Assembly: GCA_014238965.1 (NCBI GenBank)
Contig: JABAAC010000021.1
Location: 1 to 53,776 of the forward strand
Source: Phycisphaerales bacterium
GTDB lineage: Bacteria > Planctomycetota > Phycisphaerae > Phycisphaerales > SM1A02
Length of the DNA stretch: 53,776 nt
Reading direction: 5' to 3'
The notes beneath the pieces were generated by a model. It saw only the letters and a program-made list of their open reading frames with translations. It was not told where the DNA came from and searched no databases. A program made the position numbers and the translations under genes. Positions 1 to 8,142 of this stretch are shown here, in pieces (within the stretch, counting starts at the first letter, position 1; each line of letters starts with the position of its first letter).

Positions 1-2
1 AT

Positions 3-1346
3 CTTCTGATGCAGGCCGCGGGCACCTCTGGCGTGCGCATCTATCTGTTCGAGGATGGCATGGTGGCTACTGACATGGAACTCGCGGCCCCCGAAGAAGG
101 TTGGAATCTCATTGCGGTACACGACCTCGACGGCGTTGTGGGCGACGAGCTTCTCTGGTGTGATCCATGGAGCCAGCAGGCGGTCGTGTGGTACATCGAT
201 CCGACAGTGCCAGATTTGATCGGGCCTGGAAGTGGCGAATTAATCCAGCCGGGTTTGGGAAATCGGTATCAGGTTTGTGCGGTGCTTGACTCTGCAACAG
301 GCGGTGCAAGGCTTGTTTGGCTGAACACCAAGGAAGATCTTTGGGCAACGGCTCAGCTTACCGAGGGCGATGCCAGAAGTGTCTCTGAGATGGATTGGTT
401 CGCATCATCCACCGGTGCGTTATGGATGCCCAGCGATGACTCGCAAGTCATGGCAAGAGGTGATTTTGACGGCGATGGTGTCGATGACGATCTCATCATC
501 GGTCGCACTGATGGACGCCAAGAAGGCATGCTCCAGATTTGGCGAACGGAAGATGGTGCAATTGAGTCCGACAACATTGTCACATGGCAAGGCAAGACCA
601 TGGTTACGTCATTGAGCCCTATCGGCCGACTCTCTCGCAACGACAATCTTGACTCGACAATTGCTCTTGGGTGGGGGCCCAAGGTGTTGCTGTACCACCT
701 GCCATCGCGTAGTGAGGTGAGCACGATTCCCCAAGACGGCTTAATCGACTTGGTGGTACCAGCCGCAGATCTTGCCCAGTTGGATGGACTTGAAGATGTT
801 GTCATCAGCGCCGCGATCGACGACTTTGTGGATGCCGCCGGTGATATTGAAGGCGGCTCTGACTATCTTGCAAGTCAGCACGTTCGCTCAACATTGCTTG
901 CGGGGCTTCCGATTGATATTCAAGTTGAGGCGAATCAAGCGTTGAGCGATGTCTTTGGTGATCGAAGCTCTGGCATCACGTCGACGGGCACGGCAATTAC
1001 GACCGGCTATGTGCTTGAAGCCGACGGGACGATCACGTTCAGGATGCCAGGGGTATTAAATCAGTACCACGACTACCTGCTTGCACCGAGTAGTTTCACC
1101 TTCGGTGGTCCAGATGGCACTGCGAATTCTGGCGGAGGCTCGAGCGGTAGTTCCAGCAATAGTTCAGGCAGCTCATCAGGGAGTTCCAGTGGCTCTTCGG
1201 GCGGCTCGGGTGGGTCCGGGGGTGACTCTGGAAGCTCCGGCAGCGGCTTGCCTGACAATTTTGACCCCAATGACGAGTCCACGTGGCCCGATGGGGTTGA
1301 CACATTCGATGAACTGCTGGAATACCTGACCAATCTTGAGGTCTGA
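3..1346 (+). CDS. C-terminal part of a secreted repeat-type protein with Ser/Gly-rich linker (5' truncated)
   Basis: The reading frame is open to the left edge of the window, so the true start is probably outside; the first ATG inside is at base 9. No enzyme motif is visible. The N-terminal 350 residues look beta-rich, with a calcium-loop-like DFDGDGVDDD segment near residue 154, as in FG-GAP/VCBS-type propeller repeats. Residues about 373-413 are almost only Ser and Gly, followed by a short acidic tail with Pro, Asp and Glu ending in TNLEV. This is the architecture of an extracellular or cell-surface protein with a flexible spacer before a C-terminal segment. The function is unknown. It is followed after 91 bases by a sugar aminotransferase gene on the same strand. 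Confidence 0.7.
   Translation, partial: LLMQAAGTSGVRIYLFEDGMVATDMELAAPEEGWNLIAVHDLDGVVGDELLWCDPWSQQAVVWYIDPTVPDLIGPGSGELIQPGLGNRYQVCAVLDSATGGARLVWLNTKEDLWATAQLTEGDARSVSEMDWFASSTGALWMPSDDSQVMARGDFDGDGVDDDLIIGRTDGRQEGMLQIWRTEDGAIESDNIVTWQGKTMVTSLSPIGRLSRNDNLDSTIALGWGPKVLLYHLPSRSEVSTIPQDGLIDLVVPAADLAQLDGLEDVVISAAIDDFVDAAGDIEGGSDYLASQHVRSTLLAGLPIDIQVEANQALSDVFGDRSSGITSTGTAITTGYVLEADGTITFRMPGVLNQYHDYLLAPSSFTFGGPDGTANSGGGSSGSSSNSSGSSSGSSSGSSGGSGGSGGDSGSSGSGLPDNFDPNDESTWPDGVDTFDELLEYLTNLEV
1128..1247 (+). repeat. Low-complexity Ser/Gly codon tract
   Basis: About 40 consecutive codons encode nearly only Ser and Gly, mixing AGC/AGT/TCC/TCG and GGC/GGT/GGG. Because codons vary, this is a protein-level linker rather than a clean DNA tandem repeat. 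The opposite strand of the tract is also open and gives Pro/Leu/Glu-rich artefact frames. Confidence 0.75.
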
Positions 1347-1437
1347 TTGATGACTAGTTTCAGGGCTCGTTAGCCTTGGCTGCGTCGATATCATGTTCTC
1401 TTTACCATCGCGATTGGCGGTGATTGGAGTGCCACTG

Positions 1438-2637
1438 ATGTCCACTGATCATGATCCGATTCCGCTGCTTGACCTCAAGGCGCAGTACGCAACGCTTCGC
1501 GATGCGATTGAACCGCTGATGCACGATGTGGCTGACAGTCAGTGGTTCATCGGCGGCCCCAAGCTCGATGCCTTTGAAATCGCGATGGCTGAATATTGTG
1601 GTACTTCACATGCCGTTGGCTGCGCCAGTGGTTCCGATGCGCTGCTCGTGTCACTGATGGCACTTGGCATTTCTTCTGGCGATGAAGTCATTTGCCCGTC
1701 GTACACATTCTTCGCAACAGCCGGTGCGATTTGGCGGTTGGGCGCCAAGCCGGTGTGGGTAGACATCGATCCTGTTACCTATCAATGTGATGTTGCGGGC
1801 ATTGATGCCGCAGCATCGCAGTGCAAACGATTGAAGGCCATTCTTCCAGTGCACTTGTTTGGTCAAGCATCGGACATGGAAGGGATCGAAGCGACCGCTG
1901 TGAAGTATGACGTGCCCATCATTGAAGATGCCGCTCAGGCCATTGGATGTCGGGACGCTTCAGGCCGAATGGTTGGCAGCATTGGCGCGACAGGGTGCTT
2001 TAGTTTCTTTCCAAGCAAAAACCTCGGTGGGTTTGGCGATGGCGGACTGATCACGACACATTGCAGCGATCTTGCAGCTCGCATGAGGCGTCTTCGCAAC
2101 CACGGCATGGAGCCCAAGTACATACATCACGAGGTTGGCCTGAACTCAAGGCTCGATGCCATGCAGGCGGCGGTTCTGCATGCGAAGTTGCCATACCTTG
2201 ATGGTTGGGCAGCTGCGCGGCAACGCAACGCCAATGATTACGACAATATGTTCGGTGATGCGGGTGCCGGTGATACACATGGTGGTCTTGGAGATTTTGA
2301 TCTGCCGCTACTTCGTCCAGCGAGACCAACATCGAGTGCTGCCAACCACATCTTCAACCAATATTGCATTCGAGTGCCTGCGGCAATCCGCGAGGATCTT
2401 CGGGCACATCTTGTGGAGCAGAAGATCGGACACGAGGTGTACTACCCCGTTCCATTGCATCTACAGCCCTGCTTTAAGTCGCTTGGTGGCGTAGAGGGTG
2501 ACCTGCCACACAGCGAGGCTGCGGCGAATGAGAGCGTGGCACTGCCAATCTACGCTGAGTTGACGATGGAGCAGAAGTCTCGCGTGGCCGAAACGATTAC
2601 CGCCTTTGTAAAGGCCAATAGCACCGCGGGTGTTTGA
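1438..2637 (+). CDS. DegT/DnrJ/EryC1/StrS-family PLP-dependent sugar aminotransferase
   Basis: 399 residues, the normal length for this family, which transaminates nucleotide-linked keto-sugars used in surface polysaccharide or glycan synthesis. The N-terminus reads PLLDLKAQYATLRDAI, typical of the family. The PLP Schiff-base lysine is Lys194 in FFPSKNLGGFGDGG, and the acidic IIEDAAQAIG motif lies about 30 residues before it. I chose ATG 1438, not the in-frame ATG 1393, because GGAG lies 8 bases before it and the family N-terminus begins directly there. A TATCAT hexamer at 1390-1395 could be the -10 box. The sugar substrate cannot be read from the sequence, and no other sugar-nucleotide genes flank it. 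Convergent with the hydrolase gene that follows. Confidence 0.88.
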   Translation: MSTDHDPIPLLDLKAQYATLRDAIEPLMHDVADSQWFIGGPKLDAFEIAMAEYCGTSHAVGCASGSDALLVSLMALGISSGDEVICPSYTFFATAGAIWRLGAKPVWVDIDPVTYQCDVAGIDAAASQCKRLKAILPVHLFGQASDMEGIEATAVKYDVPIIEDAAQAIGCRDASGRMVGSIGATGCFSFFPSKNLGGFGDGGLITTHCSDLAARMRRLRNHGMEPKYIHHEVGLNSRLDAMQAAVLHAKLPYLDGWAAARQRNANDYDNMFGDAGAGDTHGGLGDFDLPLLRPARPTSSAANHIFNQYCIRVPAAIREDLRAHLVEQKIGHEVYYPVPLHLQPCFKSLGGVEGDLPHSEAAANESVALPIYAELTMEQKSRVAETITAFVKANSTAGV

Positions 2638-2670
2638 GTGAATCAGGTCTTGCCCAACTAACTCGGTCGA

Positions 2671-2694
2671 CTATTGACCATCAAATGTCAATAG
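2671..2694 (-). terminator. Hairpin containing the stop codon of the hydrolase gene
   Basis: CTATTGAC and GTCAATAG form a perfect 8-bp inverted repeat around an 8-base loop. On the minus strand the last three bases of the 3' arm are the TAG stop. No T-run follows. It ends the branched-chain operon and lies in the 33-base convergent gap with the aminotransferase gene, so it may serve both strands. Confidence 0.5.
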
Positions 2695-3498
2695 GTCGTA
2701 CCACCCTCGGTCGTTGCGCACGAGTTGGTGCACGGCATCGCCAGGTTCATGGTCCAGCACCAATAACCAACCTTCGTCGCAAGCACGATCAAAGAACCAC
2801 GTTTTCGTGCACTTGCTCTGGTATGGCTCCATGTCATAGCCGCAGCTCCACGCTGCGCCGAGATGATGCACCGTCGGCATAAGGTCGCCTGGGAAGCACA
2901 GCGTGCCATCGTCGGTGTCGATGAGTACTGCCTGCTGTCCCCAAGTGTGACCCGGGTCGGGCAAGATCCGAATGCCCAGCTCGATATCCGCCTCGCCTTG
3001 GACAAGCTTCAACTGTGGGGCAATCGGGTCAAGATGTGTGCGTAGATATGTGCCCGTCATGGTTGATCGATTTGCATTGGCGTCATCCCACTCTTGTTGC
3101 TGCACAACCACATCAGCATTTGGAAATGATGGCACCACTTGACCATCTACCAATCGAGTCAATCCACCAGCATGATCAAAGTGCAGATGCGTGACAATGA
3201 CTCGATCAATTGACTCAGGCGCAACATCGACCTCTGCTATCGCATCAAGTACGCATCGATGTTCGATGCCGTAGATCGATCGCTCTTTGTCAGTCCACTT
3301 ATCGCCACAGCCTGTTTCGACCAACACTCGACGACCATTGTGCTCCAGAAGGAGACAATTTGTTTGAAGCGAAATTCGATTTCGCTCATCGGGCTCGACG
3401 AGCTTGGACCACAACGATTTTGGCACCACCCCAAACATGCCACCGCCATCGAGCCGCATGAGGCCCGCACGAAGTAGTGTCCAGTTCCACGTAGTCAT
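2671..3498 (-). CDS. Metallo-beta-lactamase-fold hydrolase (lactonase-like)
   Basis: 275 residues. The metal-binding HxHxDH motif is present as THLHFDHAGGL, with further ligands in the GHTWGQQ and FPGDLMPTVHH segments, so two zinc ions are expected. The overall order resembles the AttM/AHL-lactonase-like branch of the superfamily, but thioesters or other esters are equally possible substrates. ATG 3498 lies 4 bases after the E2 stop codon, so it is probably co-translated as the last gene of the branched-chain operon; a longer frame from 3582 would overlap E2 by 80 bases and is less likely. Its stop codon sits in a perfect 8-bp hairpin. Its position suggests it acts on an acyl-CoA or related intermediate, which is inference. 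Confidence 0.82.
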   Translation of the reverse strand: MTTWNWTLLRAGLMRLDGGGMFGVVPKSLWSKLVEPDERNRISLQTNCLLLEHNGRRVLVETGCGDKWTDKERSIYGIEHRCVLDAIAEVDVAPESIDRVIVTHLHFDHAGGLTRLVDGQVVPSFPNADVVVQQQEWDDANANRSTMTGTYLRTHLDPIAPQLKLVQGEADIELGIRILPDPGHTWGQQAVLIDTDDGTLCFPGDLMPTVHHLGAAWSCGYDMEPYQSKCTKTWFFDRACDEGWLLVLDHEPGDAVHQLVRNDRGWYDLLTFDGQ

Positions 3499-3502
3499 CA
3501 AA

Positions 3503-4948
3503 TCAAACGTCAGGGAGCAGTTTGTCGGGTGATTCAAGGAGACCAACGACCGTTCGAAGGAAGCGGGCCCCTTCGGCGCCATCGACCACCCTGTGATCGC
3601 ACGACATACTCAGTGGCAATACAAGCCCTGCATAGAAAGCCCCACCCTTTGTCAGTACCTGCTCTTTTGCGCGGCCCACCGCAAGAATCGCAACCTCGGG
3701 ATAGTTGATGATGGGCGTGGCAAACATGCCGCCATAACTGCCAACGTTTGAAATCGTGAAGGTTCCACCGGTGAGTTGGGAACGGTCAATTGATCGGTCT
3801 CGGCAGCCCTTGGCGACCTCACTCACGGCATCGCTCAATTGCACAACGCTCAGTTGGTCGGCATTGCCAATGACTGGCACCATGAGCCCGTGCTCGGTAT
3901 CGACTGCGCAGCCAAGGTTGACCACACTTCGCACCAGAATCTCGTCAACGAAATCATCGACAGTGGCATTGACCGTTGGGTGCTGGCGAAGTGCGGTGCA
4001 CACAGCGCTCATGACAAATGGGAGCAGGCTCAATTTTCGACCAAGTAGTTGCTCAAGTCCTTTTCGTTTTCGATCGATGGCAGTCACATCGGCTTCATCA
4101 ACCACCGTGAAGTGCACCGTTGTTCGAACACTGTGCAAGAGTGACTCAGCAATCTTTCGTCGAACGCCTCGGAAAGGAATTCGCTCAGCAACACCTTCAA
4201 TGGGCTCGGCAACGCGAGTCACCAGAGGCATATCCACTTCTTGGCTGGGGGATGTCGATGAAACTGCATGGGTGTCCGACTTGGCTGTCGCAGGAAGAGT
4301 TGTTTCTACGGGTGCATTGCGTTGGTTCGCAACTGCGGGGCGAACTGCTCGAGGGGCCACAGGATGAGCTGCAGGTCGTGGCGAGTCAGATGATGAGGCA
4401 GAGGCAGCGAAACGTTCAATATCTGATGCCGTAACACGTCCGCCTCGGCCAGATCCTGACACGCGGTTGATGTTGACATTGAGGTCACGTGCAATGCGTC
4501 GAACGGCAGGTGTTGCTTGTGCCCGATTGTCCGAGGGGGCCTCGGCGGCAGGGGCTGATTCACGCCTGAAGCTCGATGGGACTGACAACGTCGAATCAAC
4601 AGACCCAACCACTGTGCCTGCATCTTCACATTCCACGGCAGTGGGCGGCTCATCAACGATGGCATCAATTTGCATGGGTGAATCGCTGCCACCAATGTCA
4701 TAGGTCACCAAGATATTGCCAACCAGCAGGATCTCACCTTCCGCACCATTGAGTTCTTTAATGATGCCGGACCATGGGCTAGGTACCTCGACAAGCGCCT
4801 TGTCGGTTTCCATCTCAGCAAGCGTCTGATGCTCGTCGACCTTCTCGCCAGGCTGTACACGCCACTTGACGAGTTCGGCTTCGTGCACACCTTCGCCCAG
4901 GTCTGGCAGAATGAAGTGACTCTTATCGTCGGGTTGCTTGGTAGCCAT
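3503..4948 (-). CDS. bkdB: Branched-chain 2-oxoacid dehydrogenase E2 (dihydrolipoyl acyltransferase)
   Basis: 481 residues with the standard E2 layout: an N-terminal lipoyl domain with the lipoylated Lys50 in METDKALVEV, a proline/alanine-rich linker, a peripheral subunit-binding domain (about residues 145-180, VRRIARDLNVNINRVSGSG), a second linker, and a C-terminal acyltransferase domain ending with the catalytic DHRVVDG motif. E2 transfers the acyl group from E1 to CoA. ATG 4948 is preferred because the lipoyl domain starts 11 residues later; a TTG at 4984 would add an unusual N-terminus. It follows E1-beta after 32 bases. The branched-chain assignment rests on the neighbouring leucine dehydrogenase and acyl-CoA genes; the family alone cannot exclude pyruvate or another 2-oxoacid. 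No E3 gene lies nearby. Confidence 0.9.
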   Translation of the reverse strand: MATKQPDDKSHFILPDLGEGVHEAELVKWRVQPGEKVDEHQTLAEMETDKALVEVPSPWSGIIKELNGAEGEILLVGNILVTYDIGGSDSPMQIDAIVDEPPTAVECEDAGTVVGSVDSTLSVPSSFRRESAPAAEAPSDNRAQATPAVRRIARDLNVNINRVSGSGRGGRVTASDIERFAASASSSDSPRPAAHPVAPRAVRPAVANQRNAPVETTLPATAKSDTHAVSSTSPSQEVDMPLVTRVAEPIEGVAERIPFRGVRRKIAESLLHSVRTTVHFTVVDEADVTAIDRKRKGLEQLLGRKLSLLPFVMSAVCTALRQHPTVNATVDDFVDEILVRSVVNLGCAVDTEHGLMVPVIGNADQLSVVQLSDAVSEVAKGCRDRSIDRSQLTGGTFTISNVGSYGGMFATPIINYPEVAILAVGRAKEQVLTKGGAFYAGLVLPLSMSCDHRVVDGAEGARFLRTVVGLLESPDKLLPDV

Positions 4949-4980
4949 GATCAGTTCCAGGTCAGTTTGCACACGAGCGG

Positions 4981-5949
4981 TCAATATGCGGCGAGTTCTT
5001 CAATTGCCTTCCCAACACGGTCAGCATCAGGAAGATAGTCAAGTTCAAGCTTGTAGTACGGCATGATGGTGTCAAATCCCGTGACACGCTGCACGGGAGC
5101 TTCTAGATGAAGGAAGCATTGTTCCATGACCCTCGCGGCAATCTCGGCACCAACGCCACAGGTCAATGGGGCTTCATGCACAATGACGCATCGGCCGGTC
5201 TTGCGAACCGATGCCATGATTGTGTCATAGTCGAGTGGGTTGATGGTCCGAAGATCGATGAGTTCGATGTCGCGACCACTGGATTCAATGGCATTCATGC
5301 ATTGCACCATCGACGCGCCCCACGACACCATTGTCATTTCAGATCCTTCTCGCACAACCCGTGCTTCGCCAATTGGCACCGTGTATTCCTCCTCGGGAAC
5401 TTCTTCACGAAAGGCTCGGTAGATGCGCTTGGGCTCGAAGAAGATCACAGGGTCTGGATCACGCAAGGCGCTCGTCAGCAATCCCTTGGCGTCATAAGGC
5501 GTGCTGGGCATGACGACTTTGATGCCAGCGTTGTGTGAGTAAATGGTCTCAGGGCTGTCGCTATGTAATTCGGGAGCGTGGATACCCCCGCCAACGGGCA
5601 CGCGAACGGTCAATGGGCAGGTCATTGCACCTCGCGTTCGTGTACGAATACGCGCTGCGTGCGTGCACAATTGGTCGTATGCCGGACCAAGGAAGCCCTC
5701 GAACTGAATCTCAGGTACTGGTCGAAGTCCGGCGATGGCCAGACCGATACTCGTGCCGATGATGCCCGACTCAGCGAGTGGGCTGTCCACAACACGGTCG
5801 CCACCAAAGGTCTCGTGCAGACCTTCCGTCACCCGGAAGACACCGCCATTGCGACCAACATCTTCGCCGAGAATGATGATGCGATCATCTCGCTCCATTT
5901 CCTGAGCAAGTGCGAGGTTGATCGCCTGAACAAGTGTGATATTGGCCAT
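4981..5949 (-). CDS. bkdA2: Branched-chain 2-oxoacid dehydrogenase E1 component, beta subunit
   Basis: 322 residues, the full length of an E1-beta chain. It starts MANITLVQAINLAL and contains the typical GEDVGRNGGVFRVTEGL segment and the ADRVGKAIEEL C-terminal part of the transketolase C domain. With E1-alpha it forms the heterotetrameric thiamine-diphosphate enzyme that decarboxylates the 2-oxoacid and reductively acylates E2. It begins 14 bases after the E1-alpha stop and is followed by E2. The pyrimidine-binding half of the active site is in this chain. Confidence 0.92.
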   Translation of the reverse strand: MANITLVQAINLALAQEMERDDRIIILGEDVGRNGGVFRVTEGLHETFGGDRVVDSPLAESGIIGTSIGLAIAGLRPVPEIQFEGFLGPAYDQLCTHAARIRTRTRGAMTCPLTVRVPVGGGIHAPELHSDSPETIYSHNAGIKVVMPSTPYDAKGLLTSALRDPDPVIFFEPKRIYRAFREEVPEEEYTVPIGEARVVREGSEMTMVSWGASMVQCMNAIESSGRDIELIDLRTINPLDYDTIMASVRKTGRCVIVHEAPLTCGVGAEIAARVMEQCFLHLEAPVQRVTGFDTIMPYYKLELDYLPDADRVGKAIEELAAY

Positions 5950-5963
5950 AGATCTATCTTCTC

Positions 5964-7082
5964 TCAGGCCTGCGGGGCCAAGGGGGCTTCAATTTGCAGT
6001 GGGTCCTGCCCGATGCTGCTCGTTCGCATGGTGTCACGTTGCGAACGCAGGTTGTCAGGCAGTTCTGCATACATGTGATTGAAGAAATCACCGCGGTCTG
6101 GCGGCTCGATCTCCTCCGCACGGGCGGTGATTTGAGCAACCTCATGCTCGACTTGCTCATTGATCGCGTTGTCGCGTGCGTCGTCCCAAATGCCCTTGCC
6201 GATCATGTACCGCTTGAGTCGGATCACAGGATCGCGGCCCTTCCATAGTTCAACTTCAGCCTCGTCACGGTATCGACGAGCATCATCCGCGGTTGTATGG
6301 TCACCAAGCCGGTAGGTCACTGCTTCGATAAATGTCGGCCGATTTTCGGTTCGCGCTCGCTCTGCAGCATCTTGTACAACTTTGACGACCGCGAATAGGT
6401 CATTGCCATCGCACTGAACACAGTGCATGCCGTAGGCAAGTCCTCGCTGTGCGATGGTTGGTGCGGAGCACTGAAGTTTGGTCGGCACGGAAATCGCCCA
6501 AGAGTTGTTCTGGCACATAAAGACGACTGGAAGATCGAGGTTGGCCGAAAAGTTCATCGCCTCGTGGAAGTCACCTTCGCTCGTTGCGCCATCGCCAAAG
6601 AACGTGCATGCGATGCCACCATCGCCGCGGTATTTGGAAGCCCACGCTAGTCCTGTGGCATGAAGCATCTGTGTGCCAATTGGAATGGCGATGGGGGTGA
6701 TGCGCAAACTAGGGTCGATGGCGTTTCCGCGTTCGTCGCCCATCCAATGCAGCAAGATCATCTCTGGCGGAAGCCCACGCCAGAACAGCCCAGCGTTCTC
6801 GCGATAGCACGGAACAAGCCAGTCCTTGTTCGTCAGCGCATACGCTGCACCTAGTGAGGGGCACTCTTGGCCTCGATTTTCAGGATAGGTACCCATTCGT
6901 CCAGACCGCTGCAACTTGAACGCAATCGCGTCAAACTGCCGGCACATGCGAATGTGTCGATACAAGGCGACGAGATCATCGTCCGGGATCAGGCCATCAC
7001 CGAGGGAGGCATCGAAATTTGCGTGTTCATCGAGAATCGAGACACGTTGGATGGTCGTGTTGAAGACCGACTCAACCGGCAT
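5964..7082 (-). CDS. bkdA1: Branched-chain 2-oxoacid dehydrogenase E1 component, alpha subunit
   Basis: 372 residues. The thiamine-diphosphate motif GDGATSEGDFHEAMN ends with CQNN at the expected distance. The phosphorylation-loop region reads TYRLGDHTTADDARRYR, closer to branched-chain than to pyruvate E1. ATG 7082 is well supported by AGGAG 7 bases upstream (7090-7094), although the frame stays open about 60 codons further up; this start overlaps the end of the leucine dehydrogenase gene by 11 bases, a sign of translational coupling. It forms an alpha2-beta2 enzyme with the next gene. Confidence 0.92.
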   Translation of the reverse strand: MPVESVFNTTIQRVSILDEHANFDASLGDGLIPDDDLVALYRHIRMCRQFDAIAFKLQRSGRMGTYPENRGQECPSLGAAYALTNKDWLVPCYRENAGLFWRGLPPEMILLHWMGDERGNAIDPSLRITPIAIPIGTQMLHATGLAWASKYRGDGGIACTFFGDGATSEGDFHEAMNFSANLDLPVVFMCQNNSWAISVPTKLQCSAPTIAQRGLAYGMHCVQCDGNDLFAVVKVVQDAAERARTENRPTFIEAVTYRLGDHTTADDARRYRDEAEVELWKGRDPVIRLKRYMIGKGIWDDARDNAINEQVEHEVAQITARAEEIEPPDRGDFFNHMYAELPDNLRSQRDTMRTSSIGQDPLQIEAPLAPQA

Positions 7083-8142
7083 GACAGCTCTCCTGCAAGG
7101 GATCACCCGCAGCAATGCGGGATTTGGCAAGTGCAACGGCAGATTCGTATGTGGAGCCACCGGCTGCGTCATTGAGAATGCGAGCGGTGGTGCCTTCGAT
7201 GGCATCGTTGCGTTCAAGTAGTGAGGACTCACTGAATCCAAGATAGATGCCTGAAAGGTGAATGACACCCCCGGCGTTCACAACGAAATCAGGGCCATAC
7301 ACAACACCTTGTGCAGCAAGTGTTGCTGCATCTCGATCAGGATCGACAAGGATGTTGTTTGCGGCACCGCAGACAATGTCTGTTTGCAGGGCATCGATCT
7401 CGGCAGGGCCAAGGACTGCGCCCAAAGCGCATGGGGCAAGCACATCGCACTCGGCTCGCAAAATGTCATCTGTGCAGCATGGTGTCGCGCCGAATCGGCG
7501 AACAGCCTCTTGTACAGAGGCATCATTAATGTCCGCAACAATCAATTCGGCTCCGGCCTCATGCAGCAGCTGGGCAAGCACCATGCCAACATGGCCCATG
7601 CCCTGAATGGCCACACGCAGTCCACCAAAGCCCTCGCCGCGGCCAGCATAAGCAAGGCAGGCTTTCATGCCGTTGAACGTTCCCTTGGCCGTCCAAGGAG
7701 ATGGATCACCACCATTGCAAATGGCCTCCCCTCCTTTTACGTGGGGGGTTTCTTGGGCCATCCAGTCGACGTACTGAATACTCGTGCCAACATCTTCAGC
7801 GCCAATGTATGCACCATTAAGGCTGTGGATAAAACGACCCATTGCACAGGCTTCCGTCTCGGTGGCCGCCCAATTTGGCTCAGGAAGAAGAACCACGCTC
7901 TTTGCTCCGCCCATAGGCAGGCCTGCGCAGGCCGATTTGTAACTCATGCCTTGCGAAAGGCGGAGGACATCCACAAGCCCATCGTGCTCAGTGGCGTAGT
8001 GCCAGCGACGTGTACCGCCAAGGGCATTACCAAGCCTAGTGCTATGAACAGCGATGATTGCCTTCAAGCCGGATTCTGCATCCTGATGGAAGCAGACGCG
8101 CTCATGGTCCATTGCTGTCATGGTTTCAAGGAGATTGATCAT
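7072..8142 (-). CDS. ldh: Leucine/valine/phenylalanine-type amino acid dehydrogenase
   Basis: 356 residues, the normal size for NAD-dependent leucine dehydrogenases. The glycine-rich substrate loop with catalytic lysines reads SYKSACAGLPMGGAKS, and the Rossmann motif reads GMGHVGMVLAQLL. It oxidatively deaminates branched-chain amino acids to the 2-oxoacids used by the E1-E2 complex encoded just downstream. The start ATG overlaps the acyl-CoA dehydrogenase stop as ATGA. Phenylalanine or valine specificity cannot be excluded from sequence alone; the operon favours branched-chain substrates. The product is not glutamate dehydrogenase, which is longer. Confidence 0.88.
   Translation of the reverse strand: MINLLETMTAMDHERVCFHQDAESGLKAIIAVHSTRLGNALGGTRRWHYATEHDGLVDVLRLSQGMSYKSACAGLPMGGAKSVVLLPEPNWAATETEACAMGRFIHSLNGAYIGAEDVGTSIQYVDWMAQETPHVKGGEAICNGGDPSPWTAKGTFNGMKACLAYAGRGEGFGGLRVAIQGMGHVGMVLAQLLHEAGAELIVADINDASVQEAVRRFGATPCCTDDILRAECDVLAPCALGAVLGPAEIDALQTDIVCGAANNILVDPDRDAATLAAQGVVYGPDFVVNAGGVIHLSGIYLGFSESSLLERNDAIEGTTARILNDAAGGSTYESAVALAKSRIAAGDPLQESCHAG
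7090..7094 (-). promoter_or_regulatory. Shine-Dalgarno site that decides the E1-alpha start
   Basis: AGGAG lies 7 bases before ATG 7082, inside the end of the leucine dehydrogenase gene. It is one of the clearest Shine-Dalgarno sites in the window and supports a start about 60 codons inside the open frame. Confidence 0.75.

Noticed and set aside
1073-1333. Antisense Pro/Leu/Glu-rich frame over the Ser/Gly linker.
   Set aside because: It is the reverse of a low-complexity tract and has no coding signal.
5948-5957. Palindrome ATAGATCTAT between the E1-beta and E1-alpha genes.
   Set aside because: Short, single, and within a tight operon gap; probably chance.
5964-7268. E1-alpha starting at 7268 instead of 7082.
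   Set aside because: The extra 62 residues are antisense-like and overlap the leucine dehydrogenase gene; AGGAG supports 7082.
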